DNA of 64,000 bases from Tepidanaerobacter acetatoxydans Re1 (GCF_000328765.2 NC_019954.2:1368501-1432500); one strand, 5' to 3'; counted from the first letter of the stretch, positions 27,826 to 36,463 are shown. Numbers and translations are program-made. Notes: a model not told the origin generated them from the sequence alone.

Positions 27826-28650
27826 CTATTTAGAAATAATATCTTTTACAAAGGGTGGCAAAACAAAGTAGCTTTTATGCAGTTCTCGACTATAATATTT
27901 AGTTTCTAGAAAAGGTATATCACTAATTTCCTGTGAAATTGGATTTATGCTTTTAGACCCCATGGTAAAAGTCCAAAAAGCACCGGGATATGTAGGAATA
28001 ACAGCTGAATATAAGTTTGTATAAGGGAACGTTGCCGACATATCAGTATAAATTCTTTTAATCAAATCTCCAAAAAGAATTGGTGTTTCCGTTTGAGCAA
28101 CCATTATTCCATCATCATTTAGAGCTTCAAAAACATTTTTATAGAATTGGCTTGAAAATAACCCTACGGCAGGCCCGATAGGATCAGTAGAATCTATTAT
28201 AATAACATCATATCCGCTGTGTTTTTTTACAAATTCAATTCCGTCTTCACAGAATATTTTTACTCGCGGATCTGATAAACCACAACTTACAGCAGGAAAA
28301 TATTTTTTTGATGTTTCAATAACTTCATGATCAATTTCTACCAGATTTATTTCTTTTACTGGATGCTTTAAAATTTCTCTTACTGTTCCACCATCTCCGC
28401 CACCTATAACAAGCACCTTTGCTGCGTTACCGTGAGTCAATAAAGGAATATGAGAAATCATTTCATGATAGATGAATTCATCTTTTGTTGTAAGCATCAC
28501 TGTATCGTCTAATGCTAAAACCCTTCCAAAGTCTTCTGTATCAAAAACAGATATGTATTGGTACTCGCTTTGCTTTGTATAAATAACATCGGTTACTCTA
28601 AATGATAGTTTAACATTTTTTGTTTGATATTCCGAAAACCAAAGCTCCAA
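27826..28650 (-). CDS. speE: Spermidine synthase SpeE
   Basis: A 274-aa aminopropyltransferase adding the aminopropyl group of decarboxylated AdoMet to putrescine. Signatures: IGGGDGGTVREILKH, LVEIDHEVI, CEDGIEFV and the gatekeeper IDSTDPIGPAVGLFS; Y and D residues of the putrescine pocket follow. The TTG at 28650 is taken as start because AAGGAG lies 8 nt before it; the GTG three codons earlier overlaps that site. First gene of the speE-speB unit. Confidence 0.95.
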   Translation of the reverse strand: MELWFSEYQTKNVKLSFRVTDVIYTKQSEYQYISVFDTEDFGRVLALDDTVMLTTKDEFIYHEMISHIPLLTHGNAAKVLVIGGGDGGTVREILKHPVKEINLVEIDHEVIETSKKYFPAVSCGLSDPRVKIFCEDGIEFVKKHSGYDVIIIDSTDPIGPAVGLFSSQFYKNVFEALNDDGIMVAQTETPILFGDLIKRIYTDMSATFPYTNLYSAVIPTYPGAFWTFTMGSKSINPISQEISDIPFLETKYYSRELHKSYFVLPPFVKDIISK

Positions 28651-28792
28651 ATTCTTCACTCCTTAAATCTTTATACAATCTATACATTTTGGGAAAATTA
28701 TATCAGATATATACTAAATACTCAAATGATTTCTTTGTTGACATGCGTATATGTCAGCCGCTAAAATAACCAAAATTATAGCTTTAAATTAC

Positions 28793-29257
28793 CTAAAAGT
28801 GACATTGCTGCTTATTAAAAAAATCATCAACATCAAGTTCCATGATAAAATCACTCTTATTTTTACCATGATTATGTATTTTATGAATTCGGTTGTCAAG
28901 TTCTTCTAAGGTTACATATTTAAAACCAAACCGTTTAAAATATTCAACCTTTTCTTTATGAACAATATACATTTTTTTGACATTCCTGCGGTCAGCATAG
29001 TTTATCAATGCTCTGACAAGGCCGTCTCCAAAACCTTGATTTTGGTATTTGGGAAGAACACATACAAGTTTTAAAATAGCTATATCACCATAAATATCTA
29101 GACTGCCATATCCTACAATTAAATCATCCAGCTCGACAATCATAGCATCTTTTGCGCCATCGGTGATATCAGAACTGGATGCTTTAATATCGAATTCGAG
29201 CAGTATTCTTTTAATTTCATCTCTTTCATCAGGAAGAGCTTTTCTGATCAAAATCAA
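28793..29257 (-). CDS. GNAT family N-acetyltransferase
   Basis: A 154-aa single-domain acetyltransferase. The acetyl-CoA pyrophosphate loop is YQNQGFGDGLVRAL, preceded by the beta-4 strand LKLVCVLPK. The C-terminal part carries YFKRFGFKYV, the usual beta-6/7 element. It resembles the ArgA-C/YitI subgroup in length, but the substrate cannot be named. The TTG start follows GGGGG. It stands between speE and rluB. Confidence 0.82.
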   Translation of the reverse strand: MILIRKALPDERDEIKRILLEFDIKASSSDITDGAKDAMIVELDDLIVGYGSLDIYGDIAILKLVCVLPKYQNQGFGDGLVRALINYADRRNVKKMYIVHKEKVEYFKRFGFKYVTLEELDNRIHKIHNHGKNKSDFIMELDVDDFFNKQQCHF

Positions 29258-29276
29258 TTATCACAACCCCCATAAT

Positions 29277-29990
29277 CTAAAGTCCTTTGATATAATCTAT
29301 TTCTCTTTGGCTCAAGAGCCTCCACTCACCGGGTTTTAAACCTTTTATGGATATATCTCCTATTTGTGTTCTCTTTAACTCAATTATAGGATGTCCTATA
29401 GAATCACACATTCGCCTCACTTGGCGTTTCCTACCTTCATGAATCTCAAGTTTGATTATAGTAGAGTTTCTTAAAACTTTTAGAATATTTGCTTTAGCTG
29501 GAGCTGTTACACCATCTTCAAGGATAATTCCTTTTTCTAATGATTTTATCTTATTATTGCCAACAATACCTCTGACATGAGCAACATAGGTTTTAATCAC
29601 CTTGTACTTTGGATGTGTAAGCTTATAGGTCACTTCTCCATCATTTGTTAGTATTAAAAGCCCTTCTGTTTCCTTATCCAAACGACCTACAGGAAAAACC
29701 CTTTCACAAAATTCTGGCAGTAAATCGAGCACAGTGGGCCTCCCTAATGGGTCTTTGACAGTAGTGAGGATTCCTTTTGGCTTATTTATAAGTATATATA
29801 TAAAGTCATATTTAAGGCTGCATACTTTTCCGTTTACCTTGATTATATCCGTTTCAGGATTAACTTTTGTTCCTAGCTTTTTGATGGTTTTTCCATTTAC
29901 ACTAACTTTGCCTTGAAGAATTATGTCTTCACAGGCGCGGCGCGAATCTACTCCTGCTTGTGACAAATATTTTTGCAATCGCATTTGCAA
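29277..29990 (-). CDS. rluB: Pseudouridine synthase RluB/RsuA family
   Basis: A 237-aa enzyme. The N-terminal S4 RNA-binding domain (MRLQKYLSQAGVDSRRACEDII) is followed by the catalytic domain with the aspartate in PVGRLDKETEGLLILTNDG and KLEIHEGRKRQVRRM. It most likely modifies 23S rRNA helix 80 (RluB), as the S4 plus short C-terminus suggest; RluE/F-type targets cannot be excluded. TTG 29990 best fits the AGAGGTG spacing; ATG 29984 is the alternative. An upstream ATG lacks a site. Confidence 0.9.
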   Translation of the reverse strand: MQMRLQKYLSQAGVDSRRACEDIILQGKVSVNGKTIKKLGTKVNPETDIIKVNGKVCSLKYDFIYILINKPKGILTTVKDPLGRPTVLDLLPEFCERVFPVGRLDKETEGLLILTNDGEVTYKLTHPKYKVIKTYVAHVRGIVGNNKIKSLEKGIILEDGVTAPAKANILKVLRNSTIIKLEIHEGRKRQVRRMCDSIGHPIIELKRTQIGDISIKGLKPGEWRLLSQREIDYIKGL

Positions 29991-30088
29991 AAACAACACC
30001 TCTTTTAAATCCATATATTATACATATATGTTTACTTTTCCTGCTTTTTATCAGGTTTTATCATATAACAATCAAGTAGATAATGTCA

Positions 30089-30120
30089 AAAGAACTGATT
30101 CTAACACGAATCAGTTCTTT
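30089..30120 (-). terminator. Intrinsic terminator closing the mutase unit
   Basis: Perfect 12-bp stem (30089-30100 with 30109-30120) directly after the stop codon at 30124; the - strand continues with TTTT. It defines the end of the regulator-mutase transcription unit. Confidence 0.85.
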
Positions 30121-30123
30121 CCG

Positions 30124-30795
30124 TTATTCTAAGTTTTCAATTATTTTTTGCGCAAAAGAACCCATGTCGCCTATTGCATATGCATTCATAGTGCCACATG
30201 CCACATTTCGAATAGCAAAACTTAAATATTCCAATGGCACATTTATTTCTTCAAGTCTTTTTTTGATATTTAAGGCAGCCTTTATTCCTTCTTCACTGGC
30301 TATATTATTTATCTTTTTAACTATACTTTCATCACCATAACATATACAACCGATTTTAGAAAAAATTTCTGCTACTTTATTACATGTATCAAAATCATCC
30401 ACATCTATTAATATTAGCGGTAATTCACCGGTAGCAGCCATGTGTTGAGCATGTCCAATTATTTTTGCCGAGGCTAATTTGCATAAGCTTTTGATAGGTT
30501 CAAAAACCGATTTTTCCGTATCTGTTGAAATATTAATAAGTATTTGCTCTTTTGTTATAAAAGGTTTTATTTCTTTTAAAATTTCAGGAATCACATTAGC
30601 CGGTAGGGCTACGATTATATAGTTTGAAAATGATAACATTGAGTATTCTGAAGTAGCCAAACCTTTTATTTCTTTTGCCAGCGATCCACATTGCCTTAAA
30701 TTTTTATCTACCAAAATTATATTATAATTAGGAGATATCTTTCGAGCTATGAAACTTCCCATACGGCCTGCACCGATAATAGCTACAGTTTCCAT
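30124..30795 (-). CDS. Small NAD(P)-binding oxidoreductase of the mutase cluster
   Basis: A 223-aa protein with the dinucleotide-binding GAGRMG (residues 8-13) and a fold recalling pyrroline-5-carboxylate reductase or F420-dependent NADP reductase N-domains. The C-terminal half (KINNIASEEGIKAALNIKKRLEE) is helical. The ATG at 30795 follows AGAGGAG. It is the last gene of the mutase unit. In ornithine and lysine fermentation an NAD(P)-dependent dehydrogenase acts on the aminomutase product (2,4-diaminopentanoate or 3,5-diaminohexanoate); a similar role is possible, but this protein is shorter than Ord or Kdd and the match is only in the fold. Confidence 0.65.
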   Translation of the reverse strand: METVAIIGAGRMGSFIARKISPNYNIILVDKNLRQCGSLAKEIKGLATSEYSMLSFSNYIIVALPANVIPEILKEIKPFITKEQILINISTDTEKSVFEPIKSLCKLASAKIIGHAQHMAATGELPLILIDVDDFDTCNKVAEIFSKIGCICYGDESIVKKINNIASEEGIKAALNIKKRLEEINVPLEYLSFAIRNVACGTMNAYAIGDMGSFAQKIIENLE

Positions 30796-30825
30796 TGCGG
30801 TTTTTACTCCTCTCTTTGTTAACAA

Positions 30826-31911
30826 TTAAATACGACTTAAAATACTTTCCAACAAACGCGACGGACCTTCTTGCTTAATGTCGATTACAGGAACTTTTAT
30901 TGAAGCTCTCATTTTATTTAATAATTTTTTCTTATTAGTATAACCCGGCTCGTAACTCGACTTATCAAAGCGATATTTAGGATAAAATGGATTCACTGTA
31001 ATAGCTAACAACGGAATATTTTTCAAAGCTTTTATATTTCCGTCATTACATTTTATCCTATTTACCTCCTTTAGCATAGTTTCAGGATTGCCTCCAATAA
31101 TTAATTTTATTGGATCGCTAATAATTAAATCTTTGTTTGCCCATGAGTTACCTACACTATCATTAAGCATTTTAAGTGCAAATTCTGATATTAATGCAGG
31201 TATAAAGATTACCTGAATATCTATCTCTTTAATTATATCAGCAATTTCATTTACTATTTCATTATCTATTAATGAGCCATACTTTAAAAAAACAGTTTTA
31301 GCATTTGAATCTTTAGGAACAAGAGCTATTTTGCTAATATCTGAAAGAAACTGTATATCATCTTTAGATGTCATCGGTAGATTAAGTAATTCATATAAGG
31401 CTTTAGTTTCCTCAACCAAAACATCAATATCGGTATTTCTTGATGCACCGGTTGCAATAATAATACCGTCTGTTTCTATCATAGGTGCAAGTCTATTTAA
31501 CGCACCATCAACTAAAATGACTTTACAATTTAAATCATTAAACATTCTACTTTTAATATAGTTCAGTTGACTGCCTTTGTTAGGCCCGGCAACAACTGCC
31601 AGGCCTTCTTTAATAACTTTTACAATGCATACCTTACCTAATGGAGTTGAAATATCAGTAGTCTCTAATATATCACAGTCAGCATTTCCCGCCTCGAGAC
31701 ATTTTTGGGCTGTAGCTAAAATAGTATTTTTTTTAACAAACAAGCGAGGCTTTGGCAATCCAGTAATATTGTCTATTTCTTCTCCATCGTATCCTATACT
31801 TGTCAAAGCCACCTGTATTTCATGTTTATAAAGTTCATCAAGTATGGCTGATGTTGTTGTTGTTTTCCCGGTATTTTTTGCCGTTCCGGCTATGCCGATT
31901 GCTATGCCCAT
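30826..31911 (-). CDS. P-loop protein resembling the aminomutase accessory factor KamB
   Basis: A 361-aa protein with a P-loop at the extreme N-terminus: AGTAKNTGKTTTT (from residue 8). The middle part contains GPNKGSQLNYIKSRMF and VILVDGALNRLAPM, suggestive of a GTPase/ATPase fold. From memory, KamB-type accessory proteins of lysine 5,6-aminomutase clusters begin with a very similar P-loop and act in reactivating the cobalamin enzyme. Its position 37 nt after the mutase supports that role. The second accessory gene (KamC, MutS-like) is absent. Start ATG 31911, AGGG upstream. Confidence 0.65.
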   Translation of the reverse strand: MGIAIGIAGTAKNTGKTTTTSAILDELYKHEIQVALTSIGYDGEEIDNITGLPKPRLFVKKNTILATAQKCLEAGNADCDILETTDISTPLGKVCIVKVIKEGLAVVAGPNKGSQLNYIKSRMFNDLNCKVILVDGALNRLAPMIETDGIIIATGASRNTDIDVLVEETKALYELLNLPMTSKDDIQFLSDISKIALVPKDSNAKTVFLKYGSLIDNEIVNEIADIIKEIDIQVIFIPALISEFALKMLNDSVGNSWANKDLIISDPIKLIIGGNPETMLKEVNRIKCNDGNIKALKNIPLLAITVNPFYPKYRFDKSSYEPGYTNKKKLLNKMRASIKVPVIDIKQEGPSRLLESILSRI

Positions 31912-31948
31912 TATTACCCTAACCCCCTTGTATTAAAGCGCTTCTGGT

Positions 31949-33769
31949 TTAGTAAATCTTTTTAATTACTGAGCCCCTACCTGCTCTCCCAGGATAAGCA
32001 CCATCTTCTTTGCTTCCGAGTATTCCTTGGTATAGAGCATTGACGAAGTTTCCATTTTTTACTACAAGCTCTAATACAGCTTCTATACCTTCCTCTATTT
32101 CCTTGGCCCATTTGTAAGCATTATCAGTTGGAACAATGTTGGATTGTCCAAAAAATCTAAAGGATGACTGGGTTGCCCTTAAGGTATCAATTCTAGCAGG
32201 AATAGTTATAGGGCCTCCAGAAAAAGCCTCATCTGATGAAGCTATAGAAATTCCGTCAACACCTAAAGAAGAAGCAAGAGATGCATGAAGCGCCGTCATC
32301 AATGATGACTGTACTCTATCCTCTGTTTGGGTTAAAAAGCCAATGGGAGCACCGCACCATATCGGAGCATTGACAATATTTCTGAGACAATAAATCTTTG
32401 CTGAATTAAAATCAACATAGTTATCTTCCATCTGACCACTTATCATAACTTCCGGTGAGTAGCAAAACAAGGGTTGAAGAATTGGCCTTGCTCCAAGCCT
32501 CAAACCGAGTTTTGAAACTATCAGCATACCTGCAAAAGCTTTATACGCAGGAACACCGCAAAGCTCCTCATTAGTTACCACATCAAACGGCATATTAAAT
32601 TCAGACGCATACTTAATAGCTTCTACTGCATCTACGGTTAATCTTTCAGGGTCAGTACCACCGCCTAAAGAGCCGTAAGCGATATTTATTTTTGTTAAAT
32701 CTGCCCCAATTTTTCCTGCAAGTAATACAGTTTCAGGGGTATTTAATCCGCGATGAGCTCTAACTTGCCATAAAGTGTTAGGCAATAAGGACTTCTTAAT
32801 ACTTTTAAGGTTCTCATAAGTTATGACTGAACCATCTTCCTCATGAGTTATATAACCCTCTAAAAATCCTTCTGTTCGAGCACCCCAGGAAGGATCGAAG
32901 TGTACTGCACCATCGGCACCCCAAGCCTCACATGATTTTATATGAGCAATATCCATAAAAGGGCAGCCTGTTCCGTATTGAATAAAAACTACAGGATTTT
33001 TATCTACATGTTGTAAATATAGAGGATTCATGCGCGAATTCACTGCATTCACATATTGATTAAGTGCATCCACCTCGTCATTAGTCATTGGGCGGGTTTT
33101 TTCTCGATATTTACCTGACTCATAGAAAGACTTAATTACATCATCACATAATTTTGAATAATCCCTTCTAAGTTTTTGTTTTTCAGATTCACTGTCACTT
33201 TCTAATATTTGTCTCCTTATCTGTGCTCTCTGGATAGCAGTAGTTGTTTTATCACTTACATAATCAAGGATTCCATCAACTATAGAATCCAATAATTTTT
33301 CAATCTTTTTATTATGAAATAAATAGTCATACCCTTCAGTTATGTCTTTCTTATTTTTTTTACTCCTACCTTCTGATGGAATATATTCTCTGCCTTCTAC
33401 AAAAGCCACTGCTTCATCGACTGATGTTCCGGGCCCGAAGCCGGCATCAAACCCTAATTCTGCAGCAAGTTCGGGCCGTACTGCCATTCCGCCTATGCCT
33501 ATTTTTACCTTATCTCTTATGCCAGCTGCTTCAGCTAAGTCAATAAATTTCCCTAGCACTTCTGCAACACCATAACCAAGAGTGCGACTAACTAGAACTA
33601 CGTCGACATCATTATCAATAATGGATTTAATTATTTCTTCTGGCGAGTAATCCGGAGGTATAAGTATGGTTTCATGGCCTTTATATTCCAATCCCCTCTT
33701 TATCATTTTTAGACCTATATCATGAACCGGATCAAGCGGCGCTAACAATACTTTCTTTTTATCTGTCAA
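31949..33769 (-). CDS. Cobalamin-dependent mutase with N-terminal B12 domain (OraE/KamDE-like)
   Basis: A 606-aa protein. Residues ~6-128 are a B12-binding Rossmann domain: LDPVHDIG (D13, H16, G19; one residue more than canonical DxHxxG), VSRTLGYG, IGIGG and DAGFGPGTSVDEA. A helical linker (~140-255) leads to a TIM barrel (~258-606) with RTEGFLEGYITHEEDG, similar in layout to D-ornithine 4,5-aminomutase, and near the end NFVNALYQGI matching the OraE barrel end. Domain order is the reverse of OraE. In KamE and OraE, PLP binds a Lys 11 residues after the cobalamin His; here that residue is Leu27, with Lys at +5 and +8. The TTG at 33769 is chosen for AAGGAGGG. Substrate unknown. Confidence 0.82.
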   Translation of the reverse strand: MTDKKKVLLAPLDPVHDIGLKMIKRGLEYKGHETILIPPDYSPEEIIKSIIDNDVDVVLVSRTLGYGVAEVLGKFIDLAEAAGIRDKVKIGIGGMAVRPELAAELGFDAGFGPGTSVDEAVAFVEGREYIPSEGRSKKNKKDITEGYDYLFHNKKIEKLLDSIVDGILDYVSDKTTTAIQRAQIRRQILESDSESEKQKLRRDYSKLCDDVIKSFYESGKYREKTRPMTNDEVDALNQYVNAVNSRMNPLYLQHVDKNPVVFIQYGTGCPFMDIAHIKSCEAWGADGAVHFDPSWGARTEGFLEGYITHEEDGSVITYENLKSIKKSLLPNTLWQVRAHRGLNTPETVLLAGKIGADLTKINIAYGSLGGGTDPERLTVDAVEAIKYASEFNMPFDVVTNEELCGVPAYKAFAGMLIVSKLGLRLGARPILQPLFCYSPEVMISGQMEDNYVDFNSAKIYCLRNIVNAPIWCGAPIGFLTQTEDRVQSSLMTALHASLASSLGVDGISIASSDEAFSGGPITIPARIDTLRATQSSFRFFGQSNIVPTDNAYKWAKEIEEGIEAVLELVVKNGNFVNALYQGILGSKEDGAYPGRAGRGSVIKKIY

Positions 33770-33792
33770 GTTATTCTCCCTCCTTAGCAACT

Positions 33793-34017
33793 TTAATTAA
33801 AAAGCCAACCATAACGGTCACCCGGTTTATATATATATCCTCTAGCCCTAACTCTTGCGCCCGGTCCGCGATGCTGAATAAAGACTATTGATGTATCTTT
33901 AAAGCCCAATTTTTCCATTAATTCCATTGCAAACTTCTCTGCTTCATCTTCGTTTTTACATACTATATAAGTTTCTATATCGATAGCATCCATGATTTTT
34001 TCAAGAACGTCTGACAT
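33793..34017 (-). CDS. 74-aa partner protein upstream of the mutase
   Basis: A small soluble protein (MSDVLEKIMDAID; central CKNEDEAEKFAMELMEKLGF; C-terminal RGPGARVRARGYIYKPGDRYGW). The ATG has GGAGGG upstream. The mutase start lies 23 nt after its stop codon, so the two are likely translated together. The position suggests a small subunit or activator analogous to OraS, but no sequence match to OraS is seen and it is shorter. A palindromic operator candidate lies 18 nt before the start codon. Confidence 0.65.
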   Translation of the reverse strand: MSDVLEKIMDAIDIETYIVCKNEDEAEKFAMELMEKLGFKDTSIVFIQHRGPGARVRARGYIYKPGDRYGWLFN

Positions 34018-34034
34018 TACATACCCTCCTATTT

Positions 34035-34051
34035 ACTCATCAGGGATGAGT
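34035..34051. promoter_or_regulatory. Candidate FCD-regulator operator 1
   Basis: Perfect inverted repeat ACTCATC-AGG-GATGAGT, between the regulator stop and the 74-aa gene start. It shares the core CTCATC-N3-GATGAG with the site at 38997-39011. Confidence 0.6.
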
Positions 34052-34079
34052 GGTTTTAATTACACGAGCAACTATTGCT

Positions 34080-34838
34080 TTAATTTTTTACTACATGAAT
34101 ATTATTATCTTCTCCATAGAAAATTTCCCAATACTTTTTTACATCATTTTCAAGCTTTTCTATATGGCGTATCATTGCCTCTTCAGCTAATTCTGGTTTT
34201 TTGGCGGCAATGGCTTTATAGATATTTTCATGATCTAAAAGAACTGAACTTTTTACTTCTTTTCTTATATATTCTAGCATGGGTGAAAGCTGTCCATGTT
34301 GCCTTATTAAATCCATAGCTGCATCTAAAATTCTATTTCTCGCAGCCTTGGCTATAATTTTATGAAACTCTACATCATCCTCTGCTATTGAAATACCTTC
34401 ATCAACATGCATCTCTTGTCTTTCAATAACTTTTTTCATTTGGGAAATTTCTTCATCAGTTATATACATAGCTGCAAGTTTTGCAAGTTGACTTTCAATA
34501 GCTTTTCGTGCAATTAATGCATCAAGAAGTTCCTGCTTACCGGTTACTCTTATTACATTTAACAATTCTTTTCCATAATGGTTTATTGTGTTTTCACGTT
34601 CAAGTTCTTCTAATTTTTTTTTGCCAAGAGGAGTTAAATTTCTCCCCTTAAATCCTATTTTTTCAGTATATCCCTTAATATCCATTTGCCTTAACATTCT
34701 ACCAACAGTTGCTTCACTAACATCAAACCCTTGCATTTGCAGAGTGTTACGTATGAAACCGGAACCAACCGGTACTGCTTTAGAATTATCAATGGCCTTT
34801 AAAATAAAAAACAATAGTCGCTGCTTTTCTTGTAACAT
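34080..34838 (-). CDS. Transcription regulator, NrpR-type winged helix plus FCD domain
   Basis: A 252-aa regulator. Residues 1-75 form a winged helix of the kind seen at the N-terminus of NrpR and RNase R (VGSGFIRNTLQMQGFDVSEATVGRMLRQMDIKGY). Residues ~95-240 are an all-helical FCD ligand domain with the metal-site residues D155, H159, H203 and H225 in place. FCD regulators (FadR/GntR class) usually have a GntR DNA-binding domain, so this pairing is uncommon. ATG with GGAGG upstream. It most likely senses a carboxylate or amino acid of the pathway and binds the CTCATC-N3-GATGAG sites. Confidence 0.82.
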   Translation of the reverse strand: MLQEKQRLLFFILKAIDNSKAVPVGSGFIRNTLQMQGFDVSEATVGRMLRQMDIKGYTEKIGFKGRNLTPLGKKKLEELERENTINHYGKELLNVIRVTGKQELLDALIARKAIESQLAKLAAMYITDEEISQMKKVIERQEMHVDEGISIAEDDVEFHKIIAKAARNRILDAAMDLIRQHGQLSPMLEYIRKEVKSSVLLDHENIYKAIAAKKPELAEEAMIRHIEKLENDVKKYWEIFYGEDNNIHVVKN

Positions 34839-35128
34839 TTTAAACCTCCATTTGACATCTTAATAACTATTTATTTATAGGACTTTAAGCCTATACTAAT
34901 TAACCAAATGCTTAACACAAACTTAAAAATAAACTGTTTAACTCACATGCATACACTTTGCTAAGTTATAATAAACGTACAAGATTAGCATACCATTATT
35001 ATAGCTAAATTTCCAGATAGGTAATAGAGAAAATATTACGATTTTAACTTTATATTTAAAAAAGGCAGCTACTATTATTATACTTACTATCTTAATATTA
35101 AAGGAGGCTCATGAAATAATTTAAAATA
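34839..35128. other. Intergenic region ahead of the regulator gene
   Basis: About 290 bp, AT-rich. It should contain the regulator promoter. Several AT-rich -10-like hexamers occur, but no convincing -35 pairing was found, and no copy of the CTCATC-N3-GATGAG site. No open frame with a ribosome binding site. Confidence 0.4.
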
Positions 35129-35154
35129 AAAGGAGTCATATAAATGACCCCTTT
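35129..35154 (-). terminator. Likely terminator after the FAD oxidoreductase
   Basis: 11-bp stem with one A-C mismatch (35129-35139 with 35144-35154), followed on the - strand by TTTATTTTAAATT. It separates unit 1 from unit 2 of the mutase cluster. Confidence 0.6.
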
Positions 35155-35179
35155 ATATATTGCGACCTGTATATAATTT

Positions 35180-36463
35180 TTATACAATTTTCTTGTTGAA
35201 TATATTTAACATTCCTGCTTTATCAACACGGTCTTTTATTTCATTTATATCTATAGTGTATAAATCTAGTTTTTTCATTCTCTCAAAATAAAAAGAACCA
35301 GAAAAAGTGTATTTTTTCGATATGCCTTCTTCAGTTTTCATCTGCTCCTTAACATAGGCTATAGCATCTCCGATTGCAAGTTCTGTAGGAATTTGAACGA
35401 GTTCTTTACCTACTGCCCAGCGCACAGCATTCGCACCCGCTAAGGTTCCTGTGCATATAGCTTCGGTATGGCCGACTAAGGGTCCCGCTTTTTCGCCACC
35501 GCAAAATAGATTCTCTACCCCTTCTGTTTTTAAATAGTTATCTCTTGGTGAAATTGCTAGGTATCTCATTGAGTTTCCTAAGTTCCCTGCATATGGATCT
35601 TCATATCGTGCATTTTCAAAACCAGGAATTTGTCTTAAATTATTTAACGGGAAGAAGGGTGTCATTAATTTTGCATGTCCGGTATCTAATAGTATTACAT
35701 TTTCAACATATTCATTTAGTGCATATTGCTGACAAGCTTTTTTAGTAAGAATTTCCGAGTCCTCTTTGGCATGTTCCGGTACAGGTATTACCGCAACACC
35801 AGTAGAATTCAATTTGTCGACAATATCTTTTGAAAGAGATTCTTTGAAAAGTTTACAAGATCCGCTCATAGCTCCATAAGTGCCATCAGCTTTCTTAGCC
35901 ATCATTTCTTTAACTCCCATTTTAGCTGCAATGCTCACTCGCGGTCCATAACTGGGACATCTGTAAATACACATAGCACAGCCATTTCCATACTTAGTGC
36001 AATTTCCTTGAGGTCCAGCAGTTCCGGTACATTCTACGAAAACATCGCCTTCATATTTTTGACCATCACTAGTAATAACAGCTAAGATTTTATTTTCTTC
36101 AGCTACAACATCTGTTATCCTGCTTTCGGTATGCACCTCAATACCTGCATCTAGTAACACTTTCTTAACTGCAGGCTCTACTAAAGCTACATCATATAGC
36201 GAAGCATGTTTATGACCGGGAAAATCGATGTTAGTATGTCTTGCCACACGGTCTGTGACTTGAAACAGTTCACCACCACCCATAGCAATCATTTCCTCGG
36301 TAGCAGTGTATCTTCCATTATTTCTCATGATGCCGCCAACAAGACCTGTTCCTAATAGCATATCAGTTCTTTCTAATAGCACTACATCAGCACCGGCTTT
36401 TTTCGCTGATATTGCAGCTCCACAACCAGACCATCCGCCACCTATAATAACTACCTTGGGCAT
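35180..36463 (-). CDS. FAD-dependent oxidoreductase with a cysteine cluster
   Basis: A 427-aa flavoprotein. N-terminal FAD motif GGGWSGCG (residues 8-15) and the C-terminal FAD contact LFCGGEKAGPLVGHTEAICTGTLAGANA, both resembling the GidA/TrmFO superfamily. Between them, C145, C155, C162, C165 and C169 occur in GNCTKYGNGCAMCIYRCPS, suggesting an iron-sulfur cluster or redox site. The ATG at 36463 gives the best spacing to GGAGG. It is the last gene of unit 1. It might oxidise an amine or a C-C bond of the pathway intermediate; the electron acceptor is unknown. Confidence 0.75.
   Translation of the reverse strand: MPKVVIIGGGWSGCGAAISAKKAGADVVLLERTDMLLGTGLVGGIMRNNGRYTATEEMIAMGGGELFQVTDRVARHTNIDFPGHKHASLYDVALVEPAVKKVLLDAGIEVHTESRITDVVAEENKILAVITSDGQKYEGDVFVECTGTAGPQGNCTKYGNGCAMCIYRCPSYGPRVSIAAKMGVKEMMAKKADGTYGAMSGSCKLFKESLSKDIVDKLNSTGVAVIPVPEHAKEDSEILTKKACQQYALNEYVENVILLDTGHAKLMTPFFPLNNLRQIPGFENARYEDPYAGNLGNSMRYLAISPRDNYLKTEGVENLFCGGEKAGPLVGHTEAICTGTLAGANAVRWAVGKELVQIPTELAIGDAIAYVKEQMKTEEGISKKYTFSGSFYFERMKKLDLYTIDINEIKDRVDKAGMLNIFNKKIV

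Noticed and set aside
31949-33769. Mutase as ordinary glutamate mutase (MutS/MutE fusion) or 2-methyleneglutarate mutase
   Set aside because: The barrel motif RTEGFLEG and end NFVNALYQG follow OraE rather than MutE, and the B12 domain is N-terminal, unlike 2-methyleneglutarate mutase.
34067-34079. Short palindrome AGCAA-CTA-TTGCT next to operator 1
   Set aside because: Not repeated elsewhere and at the regulator's 3' end; no T tract for a terminator.
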